A stretch of 64,000 bases of DNA, from positions 128,035,989-128,099,988 of the forward strand of contig CP136068.1 in assembly GCA_032622095.1 (NCBI GenBank), written 5' to 3'. The DNA comes from Siphonodentalium dalli. Lineage: Eukaryota; Mollusca; Scaphopoda; Gadilida; Siphonodentaliidae. Of this stretch, positions 21,401 to 32,780 are shown piece after piece (positions within the stretch are counted from its first letter, which is position 1; every line of letters starts with the position of its first letter). Under the pieces are notes generated by a model that saw only the letters and a program-made list of their open reading frames with translations, did not search any database and was not told the DNA's origin. The position numbers and the translations under genes were made by a program.

Positions 21401-23171
21401 GTGTCTTGTGTTCCTTTAAGATTCAAACACCCCCAATATTACATCACGTCCCTTGTTTCGTGTGTCACTTTAACTCCTTGAGTGTATTGCCCCTTCGAAT
21501 GATGTCATAGCATGGGTACATGTAAGATAGTATAACACTATGACTATGTCTGTATCTGTTGTTGGTAAGATGTGAAAATATAAATTTCAGTTCATTCGTG
21601 TAGTAATTTCGTATATGTTCAACGCTCTTCATTCGTAAGAGTAATTACCAACTGGAAGTTGTACTATTTTTGATAAACATCGGATTTGCTCATCAGACGA
21701 TAAGCTGACAATATTTACGTATGGTCTAATTAGATTCATGCATAAATGTAAGGTAATTTTTGTTATGGTCAAGTTTTTTGTTAAGACCATGTTCTAACAT
21801 AGATCGATAAATAAGTTAAAGGTCATTATATTCCACAGTCAAATCTATTGGTGATCGACTTTGATAACTATTTTATTGGAACAACTAAGAGTATTATTTA
21901 CGTGAGATCAATGAGTCCAATTATTATAAATAATAAATTGCAGGCATCGGTGGATACCCGATTGCCACATTTAGTGATCACGTGATAAACTGATAAAATG
22001 TCCAAGTGACGTACTATATTGAGCACAAAAAAAATGAGTTGATCTTCGGCTTCGTCCCGATTGGTTACTGAGCTGACACCGGGGATAAATTGACCAATGG
22101 CTGCTATTGTATCCTTTTGACAGATATGCGTGCGCAGACTCGTTTGATGTTCGCTATCGCATTACTATGTTTTAATAGCCGAGCCTTCACTTCTCGTCTG
22201 ACTCTCTTACCGGCAAGACCTGTCTACACAGTACTTCTCCGGCAGACTATTCATCCACTGATAGGCCTACATACAGGTATGCCCTAAATAATGGACTGCT
22301 TAACCACAGCAGAATTACATTTTTTTGCTCATTTGCTCATTTTTTTGCTCATTTGCTCATTTTTTTGCTCATTTTCTTGCTCATTTGCTCATTTTTATTG
22401 CTCATTTGCTCATTTTCTTGCTCATTTGCTCATTTTCTTGCTCATTTGCTCATATTTTTGCTCATTTGCTCATTTTTATTGCTCATTTGCTCATTTTCTT
22501 GCTCATTTGCTCATTTTTTTGCTCATTTGCTCATTTTTTTGCTCATTTGCTCATTTTTATTGCTCATTTGCTCATTTTCTTGCTCATTTACTCATTTTCT
22601 TGCTCATTTGCTCATTTTTTTGCTCATTTGCTCATTTTTTTGCTCATTTTCTTGCTCATTTGCTCATTTTCTTGCTCATTTGCTCATTTTCTTGCTCATT
22701 TGCTCATTTTTTTGCTCATTTTTATTGCTCATTTGCTCATTTTCTTGCTCATTTGCTCATTTTCTTGCTCATTTGCTCATTTTCTTGCTCATTTGCTCAT
22801 TTTTTTGCTTATTTGCTCATTTTTATTGCTCATTTGCTCATTGATTGGTGCATACTCAAGAGTCATAGACCTAACATCCAATGTACGTTAATGGTGTCAT
22901 AGCGTGGGTACATAGAAGACTGTATAACACTATGCCTATGTCCGTATCTGTTGTCTCACCTTGAGTGGATTGTCCGCCTTTAATGATGTCATAGCGTGTG
23001 TACATGCAAGACAGTATAATACTATGATTATGTCTGTAGCTGTTGTTGGTAAGATGTGAAATATAAATTTCAAGGTTCAATTCATTCGTGTAGTAATTTC
23101 GTATATGTTCAACGCTCTTCATTCGTGCGCTTGTATTGTTAACATTCATTCATAATGAGTGTCCCTTTAGA
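21401..23171. repeat. 1.8 kb unit, second (extra) copy in right arm
   Basis: Tandem direct copy of 19605-21400 with no counterpart in the left arm. It is about 25 bp shorter because of a contracted minisatellite (about 22319-22843). Both boundaries lie in the R repeat at TCCCTTTAGA, as expected from unequal exchange between R copies. Confidence 0.85.
22319..22843. repeat. GAGCAAAT minisatellite, right arm copy 2
   Basis: Slightly shorter and rearranged relative to copy 1; one unit carries a point change (CTCATATTTTTG). Confidence 0.95.
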
Positions 23172-24096
23172 TCGATAAATAAGTTAAAGGTCATTACATT
23201 CCACAGTCAAAATCTATTGGTGATCGAATTTGATAACATGTCTGAACCTATCATTGGTACAATAGCAGTGATATAATGTTACATCATCGGTGCTACCTGT
23301 AGTTTCGGTATATGATCGTAAGTGTGACTGGAGTGATAAGTGGTTATTACGTAATGTTGTTATAACAATGTCATCAAAGCAATTTCTATAATTGAGTGTC
23401 CTGGAAGTATGCATGTTTTGGATAACTAATTATCGTGTGAATGACACAGTTTATCAACCTTAATTGATACTAACCCGTTAAACAACTATTTCTGCTCAAA
23501 TCGATATGTTTTCTGAATACCATATAGCTGTGACCGGGGAAATAATAGAATTCATTTGGTAAAGCAAAGGTGCGAAAGACACATTGTTAACACCAATGTG
23601 GCGTGTGTGATTGCGTGTACATCGCTCATGTTCCATGTAAAAATGGCTGAGATTAAATCATCATTCATTCAATATGACAGTTCATTCTGGGGGGTTGTAA
23701 TTTCGCCTTACCATTTTCGACCGTTAGTGATTCAACATAGTACATTTCAATACTTCCAATAATTCACGAAAATACACGCCTGTCATATACTCAATAACTT
23801 CATATAGAGATAAGTAAAGAATAAACGCTCTTTATTATTTATGTAAAAGTAATGGTGTCTATTTTCAGGTATGACAATTATATGAACTGCGTCCGTTAAA
23901 CACTGGAATGTATGCATTCATACCGTTGGTCACAATGTCCAACATTACAGCGACTGTCCATACACATATAATTGGTATAAAGATATTTCTAAACATCGAT
24001 TAATAAATACATTGAAACATTGGTTGAACAAAAAAATAACGAAAGATATTACGCGCAAATAATTTAACATTCGATATTTTTTAATATCGAGATTAT
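23172..24096. other. Right-arm outer spacer
   Basis: Mirror of 12901-13825. It holds the 68-codon frame (23556-23762) and a 66-codon frame on the other strand (23214-23414). Neither has a recognisable domain. Confidence 0.5.
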
Positions 24097-24386
24097 CAGA
24101 AACCGAAAAACTCGTTATAAATTTTTTATTTAAACTTTTTTTTAGAGAAATAATTTTGAGGGTTTTGAAATTTTTTCTTTTTTTGAAATTTGGGGGTTTT
24201 GAATTTTTTTGTGGAAAAAATAAATTTTAGGGTTTTGAAATTTTTTGGAAAAAATAAATTTTGGAATTTTTGAAATTTTTTTTGGGTTTTGATATTTTGG
24301 AAGTTTTGGGAATATTTTAGTACAAACAATTTTAGACCCAAAGATTCTATTTTTAGATGTGGCTCTAACGAGGCGGCTATTCTTCT

Positions 24387-24392
24387 TATGGG
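24387..24392 (+). repeat. 6-bp target-site duplication TATGGG, right
   Basis: Immediately follows CTATTCTTCT at the right end and matches 12605-12610. Confidence 0.8.
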
Positions 24393-24689
24393 AGTTTTTA
24401 TTTTGAATTGGGGGAGGCGTTTATGCTCGGGCGTTTGTCACTCAATGTACATGCAGGAGAGTCTTAGTGGAATTCGGGGAGGCGATGTCGGTACTTATGA
24501 GAAAAATTCTAACAAAATATGTGCCAGTGTGATTTCTTGCTATATATGTCTGTTTGCAATTCCCTCGATCGAATGTCTGTTTGGCGACTGAGAGCATGGC
24601 GGGATCGGACTGATCAGATTGACACGTTAGACACGAACATGACTTTTGAAACTGATTTCTTATTCACAAAAAGGTCTCTTTCGGTCAAT

Positions 24690-25830
24690 TTGACGCATGG
24701 GTTGGTGGCCCGCCCAAATACCCATCAGAGACACCCCAGCCTTCACCCGGGGGAGGGTAACGGCCACCCTGATGGGGTGGAGTATGGACTATTTTGGAGA
24801 ACTGTAAGGATTTCGGCCAATTTGATGGTATGGTGGGTGGCTCGCCCCAAATAACACATAGAAACACACCAACCCTCACATCGGGGGGGGGGGTACGTGG
24901 GTGGCACATCCCAAATGCCCCCCCATAGAAACACCCCAACCCACCGGACCCCATTTTCACCCGCTCGGATAGAACCACCCGCGGTGAGGGTGGGGGTGTT
25001 TCTATGGACGATATTTGAGGGCGAGCCGCCCACCAAAGACGTCATATTGGCCGAAATCCTTACCGTTCTCGATAACGGTCCATACCCCATTCCGACACCC
25101 GGGTGAGGGGTGGGGGTGTTTCTATGGGGTATATTGGGCGGGCCACCCACACATGCCGTATTATTGACCAACAGAGGCATGTTTTTGCGAATAATGAATA
25201 AAATGCTCCATACCCCATTTTCACCCCAGCAGGGTGGTACCCTCCAGGGATGAGGGTAGGGTGTCTATAGGGATATTTGGAGCGGGCCACACACCCCTGT
25301 CGTCAAATTGGCCGAAATCCTTACCGTTCTCGAACATGGTTCATATCCCATCTTCACCCTCGGGTGGTGACCCACCCCACCCCGCCCGGATGTGAGGGGT
25401 GGGGTGTTTATATGCGTTATTTGATGTACCCTTCCCCGGGGTGAGGGTTGGGGTGTTTCTATTCGGTATTTGGGCGTACCCAGTTTCCACCTCCTCCGGT
25501 GGGACCCCCCCCCCCCCCGGTGAGGGGTGGGTAGGGGTTGTTCTATGGTGTATTTTGATCGTGCCGCCCACTCCTGCTGCCAAATTAATTAGCCTAAATC
25601 CTTACCGTCCATACCCCTGTTATCCCGGGGTGAGGGGTGATGTTTCTATCGGGTGTTATGGGCGAGCCACCCTTTCATGCCGTCAAATTCGCCGAAATCC
25701 TTCCCGTTCTCAAAAATGGTCCATACCCCATTTTCACCAGTCCGGATGGTACCCCCGGGGTGGTGGTGTTTCTATGGGGTATTTGTGGCGGGGCCCCACC
25801 CATGCCCTCAAGAGATATTTTTGAGTTCCA
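24690..25830. repeat. GC-rich inverted tandem array
   Basis: About eight diverged units of roughly 130-190 bp. Each has GGTGAGGGTGGGGGTGTTTC, TATGGGGTATTT, a GCGGGCCACCCA-type stretch and GGCCGAAATCCTTACCGTTC. Units before about 24960 run in the reverse orientation and later ones forward, so the array is itself a loose inverted repeat. Open frames here are by-products of GC content. Confidence 0.8.
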
Positions 25831-26100
25831 AAAGTCACGTTCGTCCATGATATTAGATCATACCTAACCGTTATACAACAGACCGTGCATTCGTCGTGAT
25901 TTATCAAAGCGCACGGGTTATTCCCCTGATTAGGAGATTATATAGCGACAACAGGTCGCTTGACCGGGCAATGAATTGACAAGTAGCGATAATAAACAGA
26001 CAGACCACGCCTCCTATTCTTGCAATTGGACAAGTGTGGCCCACAGGTAACGCAATCGACCAAATCTATGTCGTCCCAGCGGTGGAGAAAAACTTTGTTT

Positions 26101-26164
26101 TACTACTAAAACCCAGTTTAAACTGGTAGTTTAAACTAGGTCTAAACTGGAGATGTCGATTCGG
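26101..26164 (-). mobile_element. GTTTAAAC-rich element, right end
   Basis: Reverse complement resembles 12139-12200: ATGGTCCGAATCG.CATCTC followed by GTTTAGAC and GTTTAAAC motifs. It is oriented as the right end of the element whose left end is at 12139. Confidence 0.5.
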
Positions 26165-26346
26165 ACCATTGTATTCAGATTGTTTATTCTTGATGTAAAC
26201 TACGATTATGCATGACGGCGTTCAGTGCGTTTACATAATTCCAGATTCTGTAACACAAAGCGTCAATGTAGATCATCTGCATTGTAAGTGCTGATCTGTA
26301 TTTCATTCTTGAATACAAAAATGTCATTGTCGCGCATCTACACTTA

Positions 26347-28140
26347 GGCCGGATTCGGAGGTTTAAACCTGGTTTAAACCTACATTGGCGGTCCAGCCAA
26401 ACCGGGTCTAACGGGGCGTTTCTGTCGTTCAGTTGCCAGCTAATTTACAACTCGATTCGGTGATATGAGCATGCAGTCAAACTACCCTCTTACCAATCGG
26501 ACCAAAAGACAGGCCGATAACGGGTATTGACACGTCATAAATTATCGCAGGCGCGTGCACGCTCAATGGATTTATTCATTGAGAAACAATTATCGCTCAT
26601 GGACCATTAGTACGATTTCATTCTGGGTTTAAATCAATCTGACAAAGGGCATGTCTCACACGCGCTGTTCATCACTTTGTTTGTGATAGATTTTCTGCAA
26701 GATGCTTTACCCGCAAAGACAAAATTTGGTGTATTTACATGTATATCTGTATATATTAAAGGGTATAGGAGTTGTCTATCTGTATGTCCGTTTGTCTGTT
26801 TGCAACTCTTCTCCAATACCCCTGGACCGATTTCAATCAAATTAAGTGTGGTGACTGATGGTATAACGGCGTTAGATTTTTAAATTTTTGATTTAAAAAT
26901 AAGAAAAATTTAATTAAAACAAAATGAAAAAACTGTGTTGTTGTAAGGAGTTGAATCTAACGAGAAACAAAATTAAAAATTTAAATTAATATTTGTTTGT
27001 TTAAATTTTTTATTTTTTTTAATTAAAATGTTCATATGATCAAAGGTGTCGCAGGCTCCTATCGCAGGCTCATTATCCATCTGATGCTGAATAAAGGCTC
27101 CATAATCGAGTACTGGACCAAGCGGTCAGTCAGGTAAAGGCAAGTTGCTTATGAGTACACACCAGAAGTGGTAGCTGAAGTGTTGGAAATGGGCAACCAT
27201 GCAGAGGAACAGCTTTTAATAAAGAAATATATTACATGCGTTGCTTTTTATTTTCAATGTCATAAATTTCTCGTCATGCAGGAAATCAAAAAGTTCCCAG
27301 GTGTTGAACTGGTGGAATATTAGTAGAGTAGAGCTTTGTGACATGATCTACCATAAAAATAAGTTATCAAATTTGACTCATATAGCAATAGTATAGGATT
27401 GCAAACTATGTCTTGTCATGCAGTAGCATCGTTTTGGTGTCAAAATAAAAACGTTGAACCCTTCAAATGAATTCGTAGAAAACACCAGTATTTGTGATTG
27501 CCACAAGGCAAACAAAAAACCACAAAATAGTTGTAAAAATAATATTGAAGGCACATGTCCATATCTGAGCAAAGCTCGCGTGCGAATGAATCAACTGTGA
27601 CATGATAACACCAGTCGGCAGTCGTCACTTAGACACTCAAGATTATTTACAGTTCCACACTTTGACTGATTGTTTGACAGTTCTAAACCGCGATGAAGAA
27701 AAAGACGGATTCGTCATCTGAAGTTTAGCATCGGTAAAGTTGGTTTCGCTGGACCTCCGAATTAGATGTTTCAGTTGCCGGTTTAAGCTTATAAAACGCA
27801 AAATAATTATTATCGAAATTGACAAAACATTATCCCTACACGCTTTATAGGTGTGAGTGCTTCTCGCTTATAAATTTCCAATCAAAATATGCTCGCTGCC
27901 GGAATTATTGATTTTCGCAATCAATAAAACGAGGCGGTCCGCATTAGGAAAGCACGATTAATTATCTCGACGATACAGAGACATTACTGCTAAACCACTG
28001 GTCTGGCTGGACCGGGTATGACGAATGCTTCACTTAGACATGTGGTCCAGTGTTTAAAACACGGATTTAGATGACTCACGGCGGTTTAAACCTAGAGGTT
28101 TACGTAGACCATGTTTAAACCTGAGATGACGAATCCGGCC
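26347..28140. mobile_element. Harbinger-like non-autonomous element, 1.8 kb
   Basis: Terminal inverted repeats GGCCGGATTCG / CGAATCCGGCC with GGTTTAAAC motifs just inside; flanked by TTA on both sides (26344-26346 and 28141-28143). A 3-bp TTA duplication fits PIF/Harbinger, but the assignment is tentative. No transposase frame is visible. The interior includes an AT-rich stretch near 26880-27030 preceded by a TTTGTCTGTTTGCAACTC motif seen at the 3' ends of other repeats. Confidence 0.65.
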
Positions 28141-28331
28141 TTAAAGTCTAGCTGTAGATCTGGGACCCACACCTACTGTGTAATGAACTACACTGTTTGT
28201 GTATGATGAATTCCACATATATGTGTAGCTCATCTGTACACAATACAGTAAATATAAACTATATAAAAGTGTGGTTGTACATATACGCATCGTGTATATA
28301 TTCGCTCTACGCAATGTCTACAGATTAAAGG

Positions 28332-29492
28332 GTGTCAGACCGGTTTTCCGAAGACCTATTACTACGAAGGCCCACAGCTCCGAAGACCCGATTCTCCGAC
28401 GGCCCACAACACCGAAGACCCGATTCTCCGAAAGCCCATAACTCAGAAGGGCCGATTCTCCGAAGACCTATAACTCCGAAAACCTATAACTCCGAAGGGC
28501 CGATTCTCCGACGGCCCATAACTCCGAAGGTCCGATTCTCCGAAGATTGTGTTTTATCGGGGTATTATCGTTTACTAAATAGTGTACAGTCCAGTGGCGA
28601 AGCCAAGGGGTTCCAAAATTCCCACTGCCCCCATTAAACCTCTACTTGCTATGTCAGACAATATGGGCCCCTACCAAAACATGTCCAATGTCATGTAAAC
28701 GCCAGGAAATCGTTCATGGGGCATCAAAATATTCAAACTTTTCCTACTGCCCCCACCTAAATTGGAATCCTGGCCCGCCACTGACTATACACCAGATACT
28801 ATAACGTTAAGTTGGCCCATGAGATGCCAGAGTAAAATGTACAGGGGTGAACGGGGAAGAACTTGTCGCCCCTGTGCATGTTAGGCTACTTTGACATTCT
28901 TGCAGCGTTTCGTTATAATATACCCGGTGCACACCAGTGGCGGAGCCAGGGTTCCCATTTAGGGGTGCACATTAATTAGAATATGTGGGGGATATGTGGG
29001 GGATATATCATGCATATGATATGCCGAAAGCATATCACGAAGGCCTGATTTGGGGAGCGCATATATGGGAGGGGTCGCCCCAATCGTTGGTCCGGGGGCT
29101 CCCCTGGGCAGGAACACTGTGCATATTTGAATGCCTAGGAGGGATTTCCTGACGTTTACATGACATTTGACATGGTTTTTGGGGGCGGTCTTCCCTAGGG
29201 CCCCATTGGCCCCGCCACTGGACTGTACACTATTTAATAAGCGATAAAACGTGATCTTCGGAGAATCGGACCTTCGGAGAATCGGCCATTCGGAGTTATA
29301 GACCTTCGGAGTTATGGGCATTCGGAGTTATAGGCATTCGGAGTTATGGGCTTTCGGAGTTATGGGTCTTCGGAGTTATGGGATTTCGGAGAATCGGGAC
29401 TTCGGAGTTATGGGCTTTCGGAGAATCGGGGCGTCGGGGAATCTGACCTTCGGAGAATCGGACCTTCGGAGTTATGGGTCTTCGGAAAAACG
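28332..29492. mobile_element. Foldback element with TTCGGAG arrays in both ends
   Basis: The left end (28332-28550) is an array of CCGATTCTCCGAAG / CCCATAACTCCGAAG units. The right end (29255-29490) is the same array inverted. Inside, TAGTGTACAGTCCAGTGGCG (28579) pairs with its complement near 29213-29232, and a diverged CATGTAAACG-CAGGAAATC pair continues the arms. The core contains CCAGTGGCGGAGCCAGGG, a motif common at hAT-type ends. No coding region is seen. Confidence 0.75.
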
Positions 29493-29831
29493 CTACGTAA
29501 CCGATTAAAGGATTGGATCAACCATTGAAGAATAGAAATGCTCCTCTTTTTTATAGAATTTATTCACTTATTTCAGTGTATGATCTCCACAAATAAAAAT
29601 ATATAAGTTATATAAAGAACTTGCGTTCTATTTCACTCTTGAATGTCTCTTATAAAGTGGCACTCTCTTGCGTTGCACATCGCATCATAAAACACTGCCT
29701 TTCTTTGAAAATGAGGATCATTCATGTGTTATCCGATACTGATTCATTGGTGACAGAACAGGGTTAATACACTAGATCTGTCTGAGATAGACAAAAAAGC
29801 GAGATATTCAAGGCATGATTTTACTTAAATA

Positions 29832-30165
29832 ATAGACTTTGGGAAGGCATTCGACACCGTCCGTTGTATGGTCTTGAGTTGAACAGTGTTTAGAAAAATT
29901 AAATTGTGACGAAATAATCCAAAGATGGTTCAAAACATTCTACAGTGATATTGAATCTGCAGTCATCATATACCGTAACTTATTTCTATTTTCAAGCGAC
30001 CGATATGATCTAGGTAAGTCGCTCCATTATCACAGTATCTGTCTCTTGTGTTGAAATTATTGGATAAATAAAGAAATAAGAGGGATCACCATCATACAGG
30101 GTACAGAATAAACCAATATTCAGACGGCACTACACTCGTACTAGATGAGAGTGGAGCCTGTGTTT
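29832..30165 (+). pseudogene. LINE reverse-transcriptase relic
   Basis: Translation in one frame gives IDFGKAFDTVR. A shifted frame gives CDEIIQRWFKTFYSDIESAV, and further on come an ICLLC-like stretch, NKEIRGITI and INQYSDGTTLVLDES. These follow the order of L1-type reverse-transcriptase motifs: DF.KAFDTV, the W...FY.D...S segment and the catalytic YADD box, here altered to YSDG. Stops and frameshifts are frequent, so it is dead. The rest of the LINE is not recognisable. Confidence 0.75.
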
Positions 30166-30335
30166 ATTCTATTCGCGCTCTATTTGTTCGCTAGTATGTC
30201 ACAATACAACGCTAACTTGTAGAAATATCGACACTCTAAACAACACAATAGACCAATAGAAGCACCATGGAATAGTTCACCCCTTGGTACGATAACGATC
30301 GTTAGAGCACAATCCCATTGTTGCAATCGTTCTCT

Positions 30336-30745
30336 GATTTTTGGTAAAGCACACCGATTCCCAAGGCTGGCGAATGAATAGTTCAATGATTACCCCATTG
30401 TTAGGCACACTCAACTCACAACAGACAAATCGTACGGTCGCATCGAAGTAGCTTCAATTACCAGAGGCCACAGGGGCACGAACAGCGCTCTGCTTCCCCC
30501 AAACACACTGCCATTATACGCCGTTACTATTTATGCACCTCTAATATACTAAGCAGGCACATATATAGGGACGGCGTATAAGGGGAGTGCGGGTGGGGGA
30601 TGCACGTCCTCTTGTATAATAACTGAAGCTACATTGAAACGACCGCGCGATTTGTTTGTTAAGAGTGGCGCGTCTCGAACAATGGGATATCACTGAAATA
30701 TTAGTTTGCCAGCCTTGGGAATTGGGTGTGATTTACCAAAAATAC
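30336..30745. mobile_element. Foldback element, ~190-bp diverged arms
   Basis: TTTTTGGTAAAGCACACCGA (30338) pairs with the stretch ending GTGATTTACCAAAAA (about 30742). ACAAATCGTACGGTCG pairs with CGACCGCGCGATTTGT (about 30639-30654), and TATACGCCGT with ACGGCGTATA (30571). This makes a MITE-like foldback with no coding capacity. Confidence 0.6.
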
Positions 30746-30769
30746 AATATATATATATATACTAGAAGG

Positions 30770-32015
30770 TGACCCGACTTCGTCCGGGCTTTGACCTTGA
30801 ATTGGCCATTTTGAAGGTCAAGGTCAAGTGGGGTCACGATTTGACCAGTTCAAAAACACTGCCCGGACAAAAGTATCCGACAAACGTGCCCGTCGAAATC
30901 CATCCGGTTTTACCCGATTTGACATTGAATTGATCATTTTGAAGGTCAAGGTCTGGTCGGGGTCACGATTGGACCCGTCCAAAACAATCAGTGGACAAAA
31001 GTAACCCCACGTATCAAATTTCGTCAAAATCCCATCAAAATTGGCGATTTGACCTTGATGTTACCCGATTTCAAGGTCAAGGTCACGTCGCACAGGCAAA
31101 TGAATAGGCTCATGTCACCCCTCGGCCGAAAATACCCCCACATACCAAGTTTCATCTAAATCCCGAGATATTCGGGCGTTTGACCTTGAAATTATCCGAT
31201 TTCAAGGTCACGTCGCACGGACAAATTAATAGGCCCATGCCAGTTCTCGGCCGAAAATACCCCCACATACCAAGTTTCATCGAAATCGGTTCGGCCGTTT
31301 TCGAGTCCATCGCGAACACACAGACAGACACAGACAGATCTTCCAAAATATATAATAGACTAGAAGGTGACCCGTCCGGGCTTTGACCTTGAATTGTCCA
31401 TTTGAAGGTCAAGGTCAAGTGGGGTAACGATTTGACTAGTCCAAAACACTGCCCGGACAAAAGTACCCGACAAACGTGCCGGTCGAAATCCATCCGGTTT
31501 TACCCGATTTGACCTCGAATTGATCATTTTGAAGGTCAAGGTGAGGTCGGGGTCACGATATGACCCGTCCAAAACACACAGTGGACAACAGTAACCCCGT
31601 GTATCAAATTTCGTCGAAATCCCATCAAAATTGGCGATTTGACCTTGAAATGACCCGATTTCAAGGTCAAGGTCACGTCGCACGGGCAAATGAATATGCT
31701 TATGAGACTCCCCGTACGAATGTACCCCCACATACCAAGTTTCATCGAAATCCCGTGATATTCGGGCGTTTGACCTTGAAATGACCCGATTTCAAGGTCA
31801 AGGTCACGTCGCACTGGCAAATTAATCGGCTTATGCCACTCCTCGGCCGAAGATATCCCCACATACCAAGTTTCATCGAAATCCCGTGATATTCGGGCGT
31901 TTGACCTTGAAATTACCCGATTTCAAGGTCACGGTCACGTCGCACGGGCAAATAATAGGCCTATGCCCGTTCCCGGCCGAAAATATCCCCACATACCAAG
32001 TTTCATCGAAATCGG
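30770..32015. repeat. AAGGTCA-rich tandem array
   Basis: About ten diverged units of roughly 110-130 bp with landmarks TTTGACCTTGAAAT.ACCCGA, TTCAAGGTCAAGGTCACGTC, CGGCCGAAAATACCCCCAC and ATACCAAGTTTCATCGAAAT. Two blocks both begin with CTAGAAGGTGACCCG (30762 and 31360). Between them lies a CACAGACAGACACAGACAGA stretch, typical of LINE/SINE 3' tails. About ten TCAAGGTCA nonamers are visible on the plus strand. Confidence 0.8.
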
Positions 32016-32780
32016 GGGACGAACGGAGGGGGTGGCAATAGTAACACATGCATTGGTTGAATTATTTATTAACTAGTAGAATAATTACATTTATTATAAT
32101 TATTCCACAAAACTAATCCAGTTTCGAAAATATTCTCAGGACCACTAATCCAACGATGAAAGTAAACGAATTAACATTTACACTTAGAAACACTAAATAG
32201 TGATATATCCAATAATCCAACAGAATCACCACTTCACTATATAGCGCTCCACATATCCGATATAACTAACAACAGAACTTGTATCTGGAGAATATGGAGG
32301 AACCAATGGACTATTATGGTAGTAATTTCGAAACATTTTCTTGAAAAGGCGACACGTTTGTCACATAATAATGATGTGCAGCATTACCTTTGGCAAAAAG
32401 TAGTTGGTTGTTGGTTACAGGTCCAAATTCCATGTCATCATTCTGGCAGACAGACTTCTTCGGAATTCATGATCCACTTATACAATGTATATAATAATAG
32501 TAAGACACAATCATGCGACTTCCACATTTGACTTTCTAAACACATCTGCGAGTGACTTGGTTTGTGAAAACGCGTCACACGTTAATCCGTGTCGCTTCGG
32601 ACATATTTATTCACATTCAACGGCGATCACTGCATGGGTAATCACGATGATTGGTGTGGCTAACGGGTCACTGTGTTCATCTCGGCCAGCGCACGGATTG
32701 TACGTCGTGTTCAACGCACGATCAATTGCGTATTTCGAGATAATCGCATTATGTGCGGTCAATTGTGCTCTAAGTAGGTC
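32016..32780. other. Intergenic, nothing recognised
   Basis: AT-rich sequence without a recognised gene or repeat; the open frames (71 and 108 codons) look random. Confidence 0.4.

Larger units (their letters stand above)
12611..24386. mobile_element. Giant palindromic Polinton/Maverick-like element
   Basis: The left arm 12611-17614 and the right arm 17615-24386 are reverse complements. Paired coordinates sum to 35229 from the axis out to about 21.1 kb, and to 36997 in the outer part. The shift comes from an extra 1.77 kb unit in the right arm. The ends are AGAAGAATAG...CTATTCTTCT, flanked by TATGGG on both sides. AG...CT ends with a 6-bp duplication match Polintons. No polymerase B, integrase, ATPase, protease or capsid gene is recognisable, so this would be a non-autonomous derivative. 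The group assignment rests on the ends only. The arms differ by very few bases in the coding part, so the structure is young or is kept uniform by conversion. Confidence 0.75.

Noticed and set aside
24743-25824. Overlapping Pro/Gly-rich frames in the GC-rich array as proteins
   Set aside because: Frames exist on both strands at once and follow the repeat period; typical of GC-rich tandem repeats.
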